A stretch of DNA of 64,000 nt from Thiothrix unzii (GTDB lineage Bacteria > Pseudomonadota > Gammaproteobacteria > Thiotrichales > Thiotrichaceae). The notes beneath the pieces were generated by a model, which saw nothing but the letters and a program-made list of their open reading frames with translations, was not told the DNA's origin and made no database searches. Location of the stretch: contig NZ_CP072793.1 in NCBI RefSeq assembly GCF_017901175.1, positions 2,790,001-2,854,000 on the forward strand, written 5' to 3'. The translations under genes were made by a program, and so were the position numbers. Every line of letters begins with the position of its first letter. Position 1 is the stretch's first letter. This document shows positions 42,763 to 52,102 of this stretch, piece by piece.

Positions 42763-43248
42763 TTACACCGGATCAATCGACAGTTGACGGCTAACATTAT
42801 CCAGCAAGGTCGCGAGGGCTTTGCGGTCAATCTTATCCTGACGTAACTGTTCGGCGGCTTGTTTCAGTTCATTGAGCAAATCTTCGCGCTGCTGTTCCAG
42901 ACGTTGCGAGAACGCATCTTGGGTATGCTGCAATTGCCGGAATAAGCTTTCGATGCTTTTGCCAGTTTGCTCGTAATTTTTACGTGACACGCCCGCATCC
43001 GCAATCCGCGCCCGCGACTCTTCGGCTAACAGATCGTGAACAAGGTGTAATTCGTGGTTTAAGCTGTCGTGACTTTTACGAATATCATCACGCACGGAAT
43101 TGGTCCAAACCTTAACGAAACGCTCCAAATTCGCCAAACGCCGCTCACTGTCACGCGCCTGCTCACCGAATAGAATGTTGCGCACCATATCGAGGTTCTT
43201 GTCTTGTACTGGGGGGGTGAACTCCAGTTCTTCTGCTACTGTCATCAT
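42763..43248 (-). CDS. Coiled-coil protein of the GTPase operon
   Basis: 161 aa, highly charged. Residues 30-60 and 100-150 are strongly heptad-like (SERRLANLERFVKVW; FRQLQHTQDAFSQRLEQQREDLLNELKQAAEQLRQ in outline). First gene of the operon coiled coil - OmpA domain - GTPase - HD-GYP, with the next start only 3 bp after its stop. M2 is an alternative start. Probably an adaptor or scaffold; no known domain. Confidence 0.75.
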   Translation of the reverse strand: MMTVAEELEFTPPVQDKNLDMVRNILFGEQARDSERRLANLERFVKVWTNSVRDDIRKSHDSLNHELHLVHDLLAEESRARIADAGVSRKNYEQTGKSIESLFRQLQHTQDAFSQRLEQQREDLLNELKQAAEQLRQDKIDRKALATLLDNVSRQLSIDPV

Positions 43249-43406
43249 TATTATTGTCTTATGTTGTTATGGGGTAGGACTAAATTAGCACGAGGGCGAT
43301 GCACGCTCTACTTTTTCGGATATTTGGTGGGTGAGCAAAGCATTACCCTTACCATTCACCCTACTGTTATCATCGCGCTTTCAGCCAACCCTGCTAGGAG
43401 CTTGAA

Positions 43407-44225
43407 GTGGAGAATACCGCTCGCATTCACGACCCGTCGTCATACACCATCGCAGCCCAACCGTATTATTTACCCGTTGGCAATGAAGTGACTTTGTTTG
43501 AGGCCGCTTACACCAGCCATTTGCCGGTATTGCTCAAAGGCCCGACCGGGTGCGGCAAAACCCGCTTCATGGAATACATGGCTTGGAAACTGCAACGCCC
43601 GATGATTACCGTGTCGTGCCACGACGATTTGACCACTTCCGACCTCGTGGGGCGTTATCTGGTGAAAGGCGGCGAAACCGTGTGGGTCGATGGGCCATTG
43701 ACCCGTGCGGTGCGTTCCGGCGGCATTTGTTACCTCGATGAAATTGTCGAAGCACGTAAAGACACGATGGTGGTCATTCACCCATTGGCGGATGACCGGC
43801 GCATTATGCCGATTGAAAAGCTGGGGCAATTGCTGGAAGCACCGGACAGTTTCTGCCTTGCGATTTCTTATAACCCCGGTTATCAAAGCGTTTTAAAGGA
43901 ACTCAAACAATCGACGCGGCAACGCTTTGTGGCGATTGAATTCACTTACCCCAATCACGAATTAGAACGCCAAATCATTATTCACGAAACCGGACTAGAC
44001 ACCGCTACCGCCGATAAATTGCTGAAACTGGCGGACATGACCCGCAATCTCAAAGGGAACGGTTTGGAAGAAGGCGCGTCTACCCGCTTGCTAGTCCATG
44101 CCGGTAAATTAATGGCGAAAGGTATTGATCCGCGCCCTGCTTGCCAAGGTGCGGTGGCACTGGCGTTGACTGATGACAGCGACATGATTGCGGCCATTAA
44201 CGAACTCATCGGGGCGTTGTTTTAA
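43407..44225 (+). CDS. cbbQ: RuBisCO activase-type AAA+ ATPase CbbQ
   Basis: 272-aa MoxR-group AAA+ protein of the CbbQ/NirQ/NorQ family, which with CbbO remodels inhibited RuBisCO. Walker A is GPTGCGKT (45-52), Walker B is ICYLDEI (about 110), and the family-typical [20 protein letters not shown] lies between. The start is GTG preceded by TAGGAG. The stop/start junction with cbbO is one shared base (TAATG). In other bacteria the same pair activates nitric oxide reductase (NorQD). The assignment to Cbb rests on recalled sequence and the likely chemoautotroph host; no RuBisCO gene is in view. Confidence 0.85.
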   Translation: MENTARIHDPSSYTIAAQPYYLPVGNEVTLFEAAYTSHLPVLLKGPTGCGKTRFMEYMAWKLQRPMITVSCHDDLTTSDLVGRYLVKGGETVWVDGPLTRAVRSGGICYLDEIVEARKDTMVVIHPLADDRRIMPIEKLGQLLEAPDSFCLAISYNPGYQSVLKELKQSTRQRFVAIEFTYPNHELERQIIIHETGLDTATADKLLKLADMTRNLKGNGLEEGASTRLLVHAGKLMAKGIDPRPACQGAVALALTDDSDMIAAINELIGALF

Positions 44226-46378
44226 TGAAAATGAGTAACCGCCCTTACAGCCACGACGTTTTACTTACCCGCCTTGAGGAACTTTACGAAGTCGAGTTTA
44301 CATGGCTGAAAGTCGAGCATTTGGTGGAAGGGCTGGTTAATCTCGACCGCACTACCCAGGATTTTATTATCGGCTGGGCGGAACGGCTGCTGACCACTAA
44401 CGTTTACATTAGCCACGAATTCATTATTCGGGTGGTGGATGCCATCGACAAAATGGAACGGCGCGTGATTGAAGCTTGGGCAGTCCACGCCGCAGACGTG
44501 TTTGACCGTGAAGGCTTGCGCCCTGCCCTTGAGGTCATTCAAAAAGTTGACAGTTTTGTGGGCAGTGCACTCGCGTTGGCTGAAGGCGTAATGTTTGAGG
44601 AAGTCGAGCCGATTCTTTCCACCTTCGTGTGCGGGCTTGCAGGGCGGCGACTGAAACTTGCGCAAGGCGAAACGGTTTACACCGATAGCGAAACCTTGCA
44701 TTTACCCAATATCACCGCACGTCTGGAAAAAGCCAAAGACAATTTTTTACTGTGTAAAGCGCAAGTTGCCTTTATGTGGGCGCAAACCCGTTTCGGTAGC
44801 TTTCGGGTAGATTTCGCCAGTGCCTTTGATGCTTACCCCAATAAAGCGCGGGCAATCGCGGTGTTCCACGCACTGGACACTTTGCGTATTGAAGCGTGTT
44901 TGAGGCGTGAATTACCCGGTTTATGGCGCGATATGCAGCAATTAGACGAAGGTACTTCTTCGCTCCCTTCACCCCTTGCGGGGGAAGGGCTGGGGATGGA
45001 CGGTCTTCTCACCCTGCAAGCACCCAATGCGACTGTGAACGACGTACTGGCGTTGCTCCCCCACGCGCTTGAACTCGAATTACCCACTCGCAGTTATTAC
45101 CCCGCGTTAAATCCTGAAGCGGTGCGTGCTTGTATGCTGGCACGGATGGAACGTGAAAAAATGTTGCTGCGGGTGAAGTTGGCGGAATTGGCGAAGGAGT
45201 TGGGGGAAACCCCTCCCCCCCCAGCCCCCTCTCCCGCAAGGGGCGAGGGGGAGGAAGAGAAAGAGGCGGATGTGCCGGAATTTGAGGTGCGTGAAACCCA
45301 AGAAGGCAGCATGGAATTGGTGCTGGATGATAAACCGATTGCGCCGCCGGACGATGTGAAGCAATTGCTGACTTCGATCATGCTGGATTGGGGTGAGATT
45401 CCACCGGAATTTCTGGTTCCTGCGGGCGATGGCGAATACGACCCATCACTGTATGAGGAAAAGGAAAACGACAGCGATCCTTGGAAAGGCACTTACCACG
45501 AAGACGGTGCGTTCCTTTACGACGAATGGGATCATGCACGGCAACATTACCGCAAAAACTGGTGCGTCTTGCGCGAAATCGACATTAGCCCCGCCGACCC
45601 TAGTTACGTCGAACACGTATTACACAAACATCAGGGCATAGTGAAACACTTGCGCCGCACTTTTGAGGCAATGCGCGATGAAAACCGCTTATTAAAACGT
45701 CAGGTGCAAGGCGATGATGTCGACATTGACGCGCTGGTGGAAGCCCTCGCCGATAGCCGTGACGGGCGTGAAATGAGTGATAAATTATTCATGCACCAGC
45801 ACCGCGCCGACCGTAATTTAGCGGTGATGTTCATGGTCGATATGAGCGGCAGCACCAAAGGCTGGATCAACGATGCCGAACGCGAATCGCTAGTCATGCT
45901 GTGCGAAGTGCTGGAAACGCTGGGTGACCGTTACGCGATTTACGGCTTTTCCGGGATCGGGCGCAAACGCTGCGAAATCTTCCGCGTCAAAAGCTTCGAC
46001 GACCCGTATAACGCCACTACCAAAGCCCGCATTGCAGGCATTACCCCAAAAGATTACACCCGCTTAGGCGTAGCAATCCGCCATTTAAGCCAAAAACTCA
46101 ACGAAATCGAGGCCAAAAGCCGTCTGCTGATCACCCTTTCCGATGGCAAACCAGAAGACTATTTCGACATTTACAACACCCAATACGGCATTGAAGACAC
46201 CCGCCAAGCCTTGTTTGAAGCGCGACGCACCGGGATTCACCCGTTTTGCATTACCATCGACAGGCACGGTAAAGACTATTTACCGCACATGTACGGGCAC
46301 GCAAATTGGGTGGAAATCGACGACGTGAAACAATTACCGTTGAAAGTCGCCGATATTTACCGGCGGTTGACGACGTAA
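44225..46378 (+). CDS. cbbO: von Willebrand factor A-type activase subunit CbbO
   Basis: 717 aa. The C-terminal VWA domain has the MIDAS motif DMSGST (about 540-545) and a later TLSDGKPEDYFD. The N-terminal 250 residues are helical and should dock on CbbQ. CbbO recruits the CbbQ ring to inhibited RuBisCO. The usual length is somewhat greater in linkers. Here the linker contains two in-frame insertions encoded by GC-rich palindromic repeats (PSPLAGEGLG near residue 250 and PAPSPARGEG near residue 335). Intact frame throughout. Confidence 0.85.
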   Translation: MKMSNRPYSHDVLLTRLEELYEVEFTWLKVEHLVEGLVNLDRTTQDFIIGWAERLLTTNVYISHEFIIRVVDAIDKMERRVIEAWAVHAADVFDREGLRPALEVIQKVDSFVGSALALAEGVMFEEVEPILSTFVCGLAGRRLKLAQGETVYTDSETLHLPNITARLEKAKDNFLLCKAQVAFMWAQTRFGSFRVDFASAFDAYPNKARAIAVFHALDTLRIEACLRRELPGLWRDMQQLDEGTSSLPSPLAGEGLGMDGLLTLQAPNATVNDVLALLPHALELELPTRSYYPALNPEAVRACMLARMEREKMLLRVKLAELAKELGETPPPPAPSPARGEGEEEKEADVPEFEVRETQEGSMELVLDDKPIAPPDDVKQLLTSIMLDWGEIPPEFLVPAGDGEYDPSLYEEKENDSDPWKGTYHEDGAFLYDEWDHARQHYRKNWCVLREIDISPADPSYVEHVLHKHQGIVKHLRRTFEAMRDENRLLKRQVQGDDVDIDALVEALADSRDGREMSDKLFMHQHRADRNLAVMFMVDMSGSTKGWINDAERESLVMLCEVLETLGDRYAIYGFSGIGRKRCEIFRVKSFDDPYNATTKARIAGITPKDYTRLGVAIRHLSQKLNEIEAKSRLLITLSDGKPEDYFDIYNTQYGIEDTRQALFEARRTGIHPFCITIDRHGKDYLPHMYGHANWVEIDDVKQLPLKVADIYRRLTT
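44961..45000. repeat. GC-rich palindromic mini-repeat in cbbO, copy 1
   Basis: CCCTTCACCCCTTGCGGGGG then AAGGGCTGGGG: a CCCC-TTGC-GGGG hairpin with purine flanks, read in frame as SPLAGEGLG. Related copies lie at 45204-45255, 61785-61832 and 62331-62394. Confidence 0.75.
45204..45255. repeat. GC-rich palindromic mini-repeat in cbbO, copy 2
   Basis: CCCCCTCTCCCGCAAGGGG and flanking C-rich and G-rich runs, the reverse orientation of copy 1. It is translated as PPPPAPSPARGEGEEEK, unlike the rest of the protein. Confidence 0.75.
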
Positions 46379-46383
46379 ACGGT

Positions 46384-46911
46384 TTATTGAGATTTATTGA
46401 CCTGCTGTAAATGCGCCAATGCAGCCAACGGCAACCACAATACCAACGGTTGATCAGGTAATGCTTCAAACTCGTAACGCGCATAAAACGCTTTGGCTTT
46501 GTCGTGTTTGGCATCCAACACCACAGCGAAAATGCCGGTTTCCTCAGCAATGCGTAAGCAACGCAATAGTGCATCGACGAGCAAATCCTCCCCCAAACCC
46601 TGCCCTTGCAAGCTTTGATCAACCGCCAATCGTGCCAGACGTGCTACAGGTATCGGAAAATGAGGCAGTCGTTTCACCACCTGATCAGGAAAATTAGCCT
46701 TGGCAAGTTGCCCAACCGTTAACGAGTAATAACCCACAATCCGATTTGGCTGCTGCGGATCAACCGCAACAAACGTTCTTGCTATGCCACTTTCGTGGTT
46801 TTGACGCGCAAAACGGGCAAGATAATCATCCAAAGCCGCCTCTCCGCATCGGAAATTTTTACGATCATGGTGCTTGGCAAGTGGCACAATTTCCCACTGT
46901 AACGTCATCAA
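46384..46911 (-). CDS. GNAT acetyltransferase toxin (TacT-like)
   Basis: 175 aa. TacT-type toxins acetylate aminoacyl-tRNA and stop translation. Family features are the CoA-binding ARLAVDQSLQGQGLGEDLLVDAL, in which QGQGLG is the Q/RxxGxG loop, and the C-terminal KAFYARYEFEALPDQPLVLWLPL. The start overlaps the stop of the upstream DUF1778-like antitoxin by four bases. The pairing with that antitoxin makes a toxin role much likelier than a general acetyltransferase. Confidence 0.9.
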   Translation of the reverse strand: MMTLQWEIVPLAKHHDRKNFRCGEAALDDYLARFARQNHESGIARTFVAVDPQQPNRIVGYYSLTVGQLAKANFPDQVVKRLPHFPIPVARLARLAVDQSLQGQGLGEDLLVDALLRCLRIAEETGIFAVVLDAKHDKAKAFYARYEFEALPDQPLVLWLPLAALAHLQQVNKSQ

Positions 46912-47192
46912 TCACCTCGCCGCGCATGATAACGCTGCATCGCTGCAACCAAACGCGGACGTGGCTTATCAGTTTCATCCAAGGCATTCACAAATGCATT
47001 CCAATCATTCGTCGTCAGCATCAATGACTCTTGTTCAGCCACCAAACGTTTAGCCTGCTCTGCGGCACTGGCGACTAAAAAGCTGGATACGGACACGCCT
47101 GAGTACGCCGCTGCACGAGTCAACAGGGCTTTTATGTCAGCAGAAAGGCGCAAATCAATGCGTTCATCACGTGGTACAGCTAAGCTCGGCAT
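46908..47192 (-). CDS. DUF1778-family antitoxin (TacA-like)
   Basis: 94 aa. An N-terminal ribbon-helix-helix (DERIDLRLSADIKALLTRAAAYSGVSVSSFLVASAAEQA in outline) should bind the operon promoter. The C-terminal helix (NDWNAFVNALDETDKPRPRL) should block the toxin. It precedes and overlaps the GNAT toxin gene, a standard type II arrangement with autoregulation. Confidence 0.9.
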   Translation of the reverse strand: MPSLAVPRDERIDLRLSADIKALLTRAAAYSGVSVSSFLVASAAEQAKRLVAEQESLMLTTNDWNAFVNALDETDKPRPRLVAAMQRYHARRGD

Positions 47193-47239
47193 GGGTTACT
47201 CCCCTAATGTTTCGCTCATTATGTACGGAATAAGTACGG

Positions 47240-48604
47240 TTAGCAAGCCGCATCTGCCACTTCCACCTTCCCTGTCAGGAAAAATTGCTTAGGTGCGTCT
47301 AGGTCAAAGCGTAATTTCCCGATGGAGCAGGTGTCTTGCAAAATCTCTGTCGCCAAGCGGGTGTTTTTGATGATCTGATTCACCTGTTTATCGTCGAGTA
47401 CAAACTGAGCTTTCATGTATTGAAGCACCGCGCCACCGTCTTGCAAATCACGATTCAGCCGCTGTAATCGCTCAAAGGTATCCGCGCTGAAATGGCGTAA
47501 CTTTTGCAACATTCCGGTCTTTTTGGCGAAATTGACGTATTCCACGCGCCCGCCCGCGTCGTTGTCGTTCAAGAAAGTGCGCTGCAATAATACCGGGGAG
47601 AAGCCCGCCAATTCTGCTGGCACTTTGATCTTGCTCATGTCACGGCGCGACAGTTTGCTATCGGCATCTTGCGATTCGACTTTGCCGTCATCCAGCCAAT
47701 ACCATTTCCACTGAAAATCAATGTTACCGATGCGGTCTTGCTGACTAAAAATATAATCGAGCAACACCACCTCAGTGAGTTCCTTCATCCAATACATCAT
47801 TTGAAAAGCGGACGCATCCACGGTATCTTTTTTCACTTTTGCATCACGAAACGCCAGCCGTTTGCCTTCATCAATCGCTTGCAGCAACGGTAAATCCAGA
47901 CCCAATGCAGTGTACGGCGCAGTGCGCTGGAACTCCTCATTTTGCACCGTCCCCCAACTGGAGCGCACCCCGTTGATTTCCGCGCCGTAACGCTCACCCT
48001 TACCTTTGAGCATACAGCCGAAAACTTTACTGCGATCAGAGGTAAACAAACTCGCGGCTGCGCCGAAGTGAGCCGGATCAGCTTCCGCCGTTGCGAGGTG
48101 CTTCCAGCCAGCGGCAATCATCCCGGAACTGGTTAACGCATCGCCACGTTTGGTAACGCGCTGGTAATGCTGCTTACGATCCATTTCACGATAAACTGCC
48201 ACCGGCACAGCCACCGATGTGTCGAAATAGCGGGCAAAATGGTAATACAACAACGCTGCCATCGAGAACGTCCCGCTGGTGTTGTTTTGGTTCATGCTTT
48301 GCTTATAAACCGCCAGTTTTTTCACCGTTGACGGTACATCTTTACCCTTGCACACCCGCTCGTAATCCGCCTGCGACTGTCCGGTAGCGGCAATGTCACG
48401 CACCATTGTGCCGGGGCTGGTACTCCAAGTTTTCGGGCATAACCCAATGCGCGGGTCGTAAAAGTCGATGGCGAGAAAGTCTTCCTCTTTAGCCTTATCC
48501 TTGCGGGTATAAACGCCACCAGGAATATCTGGCAACGCCACGCAACGTTCGCGCACCCCTTGCGGTGACTGGAATTCGGCGATAGTACCTTGAGTATCGG
48601 GCAT
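47240..48604 (-). CDS. Protein of unknown function with kinase-like motif
   Basis: 454 aa, no signal peptide. The segment LLDYIFSQQDRIGNIDF followed, after a Trp-rich strand, by DADSKLS resembles the catalytic Asp loop (DxxxxNxDRxxxN) and metal-binding Asp of the HipA/Fam20-like atypical kinases. I could not identify a clear ATP-binding lysine, so this is a suggestion only. The upstream minus-strand sequence has AAAGGAGAAACC before ATG, supporting the start. It is the downstream partner of the haem lipoprotein gene, 49 bp away. Confidence 0.6.
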   Translation of the reverse strand: MPDTQGTIAEFQSPQGVRERCVALPDIPGGVYTRKDKAKEEDFLAIDFYDPRIGLCPKTWSTSPGTMVRDIAATGQSQADYERVCKGKDVPSTVKKLAVYKQSMNQNNTSGTFSMAALLYYHFARYFDTSVAVPVAVYREMDRKQHYQRVTKRGDALTSSGMIAAGWKHLATAEADPAHFGAAASLFTSDRSKVFGCMLKGKGERYGAEINGVRSSWGTVQNEEFQRTAPYTALGLDLPLLQAIDEGKRLAFRDAKVKKDTVDASAFQMMYWMKELTEVVLLDYIFSQQDRIGNIDFQWKWYWLDDGKVESQDADSKLSRRDMSKIKVPAELAGFSPVLLQRTFLNDNDAGGRVEYVNFAKKTGMLQKLRHFSADTFERLQRLNRDLQDGGAVLQYMKAQFVLDDKQVNQIIKNTRLATEILQDTCSIGKLRFDLDAPKQFFLTGKVEVADAAC

Positions 48605-48653
48605 AGCGGTTTCTCCTTTGTAGTGCTTAAAATCAAGCCCTTTTTATTGATGA

Positions 48654-50447
48654 TTACGGTGTAGTGGTCGGTGGTGCGTATTCGCTGATTTTACCCGCGA
48701 CACCCCACAAGAAATGGGTTTTAACCCGCCCGCTGAATAACGGCTCATCCCCGGTCAACAAGCCATAATCAGGGTATTTCCCCTGAGTATCCGCAGGTAA
48801 CTTACCGTAAGTATTGTCCGGGTAAGCCGCCGCCAAATGGCAAGTAATGCAGTTGGTTTTCAAGCCATTGCCGGTACGGGTGTAAGGGTTAATGGGTTTA
48901 CCCGCATTATCGCGAATGAATACCTCAACAGAGGCTAAACGGTCATTGCCTTCCTCGTCTTTAGGTGTGCCATAAACAGCTTCCAGTGCTTCACGTAATC
49001 CGAACGGCCCTTCTAAGTACGGGTTGGAACAGATCACATCTTTACCGGCGGAGGTTGTGTAGCTATAACCAACCCCCGCTTTGAAATACGCCAAAGGTTT
49101 CCACATATCCTGCTCGAATAACGCACGAATATCTGCCGGAACCCCGGTATCCTCAGCCACAGAACCATCCGCTTTAGGCTGCCACCAGAAGGTTTGCCAT
49201 GTCCAATCATCCACTTCGCGGGTAGCAATGTGCATGGATGTCAAAATAGCGTAATCCCCCGCCTCAATATTACTGACATTTGGCCCCATCAATTCCTTGA
49301 GAATCCCACCGCGCAATTCTTCCGCTTGTGCTTCTGTCAGTTTGAAATGGTGGAAATCGTTAACGCTCACAACCGGCAGTTTTGCGCCATCACGCCCGTA
49401 AACGGGAATTTTTGGCATGTCAAAATCCGGTGGCACCACGACCGCTTCCTGCGTCCAGGTGCGTTCACCCGCCACCCGTGTATTAGCATTCAACGGCGCG
49501 GTCAACGTATCTGCATCAGTGGGATTAGTGGTACTTAAATCTTCTTCCCAACGCGCAATAACGGTCGTGCCATTACCTTTCACAATGGTGTAAGCGGGCT
49601 TTAACATGATCCCGGAAGTATCGGTAAAGTCCAACGCAGCCGTGCCCTGCTTTTGCAGTTCTGCCAACTTATAATCTTTGACGACCTTTTTACCGTTTTG
49701 GGTTTCTGTAACCATCAATTGATCTTGGATAAACTTAACAATCCCGTCGCTGTATTTCACATCGCTGACAACCGCCGCCGTCAATAAGCTTTGGGCTGGC
49801 GTACTGGGCTTGTTAGGGTCGACGACCTGACTCGTCATACCACCGTGATGGCTGATTTGATTAGGGACATCCACTTGGCGCAAGGTGTTTTTTGCTGATA
49901 ACACCTTACTACTGGTTACGCTTGGGGTATTGGCACTCGCGGCGGTAGCTTGGCTAAAATCGACCACTTCGCCGCCTTTTTCCGGCAAGGCTTCATCAAT
50001 CGAATGCCAAGTATCGTACACCCGCACCACGGCATTACGGTCTAATGGGCTGTAATTTTCATCACGATACACCGGGCGCATAATACCCGCGAATAAACGC
50101 CAAGCGTGTTCCTGCATTGCCGCGCGGTTATCACTGGCTTTCCACGCCTCAATATCTGTGGCGGGCACTAAGGTGGGTTTACCCGCTGTAACATCCAATA
50201 ACGGTGCAACTGATAACACTTTGGGCAATTCTGGTAATTGATCGGCCTTCGTCACAGCAACTGGCGGCGAGGTCGTCGTATTAGCGACGGGTTCAGCCGT
50301 TGGTTTTTGGTATTGTTGCTGCTGTTGTTGCGCGTTATCTGTCCCTTGATCTTGGCAAGCAACTAAGGTCGGAAACAATGACAACGCGCAGAACAACGAA
50401 ATTAAAGACGAGCCTAACGTTGTGGGCCGAACTGATTGGCACTTCAT
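48654..50447 (-). CDS. Lipoprotein with a single haem c site
   Basis: 597 aa from MKCQSVRPTTLGSSLISL; a TTG 18 bases upstream is less likely because GAGGGAATG lies between. The signal peptide ends in a lipobox (LVAC), so the protein is envelope-anchored. A Gln-rich linker follows. One CxxCH haem-binding motif (NCITCH) lies near the C-terminus, followed by a plausible distal ligand region. The rest (FHHFKLTEAQAEELRGGILKEL; TWQTFWWQPKAD) is a large domain I cannot name. Probably a c-type cytochrome-like protein working in the periplasm. Confidence 0.72.
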   Translation of the reverse strand: MKCQSVRPTTLGSSLISLFCALSLFPTLVACQDQGTDNAQQQQQQYQKPTAEPVANTTTSPPVAVTKADQLPELPKVLSVAPLLDVTAGKPTLVPATDIEAWKASDNRAAMQEHAWRLFAGIMRPVYRDENYSPLDRNAVVRVYDTWHSIDEALPEKGGEVVDFSQATAASANTPSVTSSKVLSAKNTLRQVDVPNQISHHGGMTSQVVDPNKPSTPAQSLLTAAVVSDVKYSDGIVKFIQDQLMVTETQNGKKVVKDYKLAELQKQGTAALDFTDTSGIMLKPAYTIVKGNGTTVIARWEEDLSTTNPTDADTLTAPLNANTRVAGERTWTQEAVVVPPDFDMPKIPVYGRDGAKLPVVSVNDFHHFKLTEAQAEELRGGILKELMGPNVSNIEAGDYAILTSMHIATREVDDWTWQTFWWQPKADGSVAEDTGVPADIRALFEQDMWKPLAYFKAGVGYSYTTSAGKDVICSNPYLEGPFGLREALEAVYGTPKDEEGNDRLASVEVFIRDNAGKPINPYTRTGNGLKTNCITCHLAAAYPDNTYGKLPADTQGKYPDYGLLTGDEPLFSGRVKTHFLWGVAGKISEYAPPTTTP

Positions 50448-50599
50448 GAAAGCATTCCCTCGCAATGGTTTTTTATCACTAACGTTCGAGGTGCGTTTTA
50501 GTTGTCGTTGTTAACGCGGCACTTCTTAATCATGATGTTTAGTTCGCAAAAAACGCTTATGCAAGGAAGGCGCATAACAAAAGGCAATAACCCTACCCT

Positions 50600-52102
50600 T
50601 TACCCAATTTTACCGATAAACGGTAGGTCACGTTTTGGACAGTCAATGGCTTGCAGCGCAAGTTTCACCGTCGGATACGTGAACACAAAACCACTACCTT
50701 GCAGTGCTGCCGGAATCACGCGTTGCCCTTCCAATAAAATATCGGCTTGTTCACCTAACAATAAACGCACGGGCTTTGCAGGTGTAGCGAATACGGTTGG
50801 ACGCTTCAACACCTGCCCTGCGGTTGCAATAAACTCGGACTGAGTGACGGTTTCCGGTGCGGTAAAATTGTAAGCTTGGAAATCAGCGTGCTGAGCAGCC
50901 TGAATTTGCCACACATGAGCCAAACCACGTAGCACATCCTGAACATGAATCCACGCCAGCCATTGCTTACCCGTCCCCATTCGCCCACCCAACCCAAGAT
51001 ACACCGGCATCAGCATCATAGGTAATGCGCCGCCTTGCCCTAACACCATACCGAAACGCATACAGGCCACATTGACACCGTATTGTGTCGCTTGTTTAGC
51101 CGCATCCTCCCAGTCTTGGCAAAGTTGCGACATGAAAATCGCTGACGGCGGGCTAGTCTCAGACAATGGAGTGTTATCGCCTTGTACTTGCACACCATAA
51201 TAACCTACAGCGGAAGCAGATAAGAGGATGTGCGGTTTCGTTTCAGCATGAGCAATCCAATCAATCACACCCTGCGTGAGTTTAATACGGCTATTACGCA
51301 GCACTTGTTTTTGCCGATCTGTCCAACGCTGACCTAAAATGCGTGCGCCTGCCAAATTAATCACAGCATCAAACCGAGCAGATTGAGATAATGCCTGCAT
51401 AGAGGCAATACAACGCACCTGACCATCAAAATTCCATGCAGTACTTTTAGGATTTCGCGTTAACAACGTCACTTCATGCCCATCTTGAATTAGGGCTTTT
51501 ACTAATAACTGCCCAATAAAACCTGTACCGCCCGTCACCAAAACGCGTTGTGGCGTATCCGCAAAATGAACAGGAGATTCAGATTTCATATATTTCAAAG
51601 CCCTGGAAGCAAATGCATCACGTATTCCCGACAGCGTGACACCAATACCACATAAAACTAAAAACACACTGAGCCAACCCTGAAATGACCAATAAAAACC
51701 TATTGGCTGCATTGCCCAATTCGGTGTATTTATTGCCAAAACGCCCGTAAAAATCCCGCCATTCACTGCCAATATAGTGTGGGTAACACGTTCGGTAGCG
51801 GGTAGTAAACGGGTTTTATCCTCCTCCACAAAATCAATCAGGGTAAATACAATTTCCACTAAAAAGATTCCCAATAAAACCCATGCCAAAAGTCCATGCC
51901 ATTCCCACAAAGCCAAACCAATAAACAAGCCACCATAGGTTATCGAGCGTATTGCATGAATTTTCAACTCACGTTGAGCCGTAACACGTTGTGGCAACGC
52001 TTGGGTAAGCTCATGGTGATAAATTGTATCAAATGCACCAAGACACCCCTGCAAAGCCATTAGCCATAATGCCAAAATATGCAAATCCATAGCCATCTCC
52101 AT
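50600..52102 (-). CDS. TIGR01777-type epimerase fused to membrane domain
   Basis: 500 aa. The first 165 residues hold about five hydrophobic helices (for example SITYGGLFIGLALWEWHGLLAWVLLGIFLV in part). The rest is an NAD(P)-binding SDR of the YfcH type: VLVTGGTGFIGQLLV gives the dinucleotide loop, SASAVGYYG the family signature, WLAWIHVQDV the later motif, and a DUF1731-like C-terminus (LLGEQADILLEGQRVIP). The M1 start overlaps the DUF4166 stop (TAATG); M5 at 52090 has a better-placed GGAG. It forms an operon with DUF4166. The substrate is unknown. Confidence 0.85.
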   Translation of the reverse strand: MEMAMDLHILALWLMALQGCLGAFDTIYHHELTQALPQRVTAQRELKIHAIRSITYGGLFIGLALWEWHGLLAWVLLGIFLVEIVFTLIDFVEEDKTRLLPATERVTHTILAVNGGIFTGVLAINTPNWAMQPIGFYWSFQGWLSVFLVLCGIGVTLSGIRDAFASRALKYMKSESPVHFADTPQRVLVTGGTGFIGQLLVKALIQDGHEVTLLTRNPKSTAWNFDGQVRCIASMQALSQSARFDAVINLAGARILGQRWTDRQKQVLRNSRIKLTQGVIDWIAHAETKPHILLSASAVGYYGVQVQGDNTPLSETSPPSAIFMSQLCQDWEDAAKQATQYGVNVACMRFGMVLGQGGALPMMLMPVYLGLGGRMGTGKQWLAWIHVQDVLRGLAHVWQIQAAQHADFQAYNFTAPETVTQSEFIATAGQVLKRPTVFATPAKPVRLLLGEQADILLEGQRVIPAALQGSGFVFTYPTVKLALQAIDCPKRDLPFIGKIG

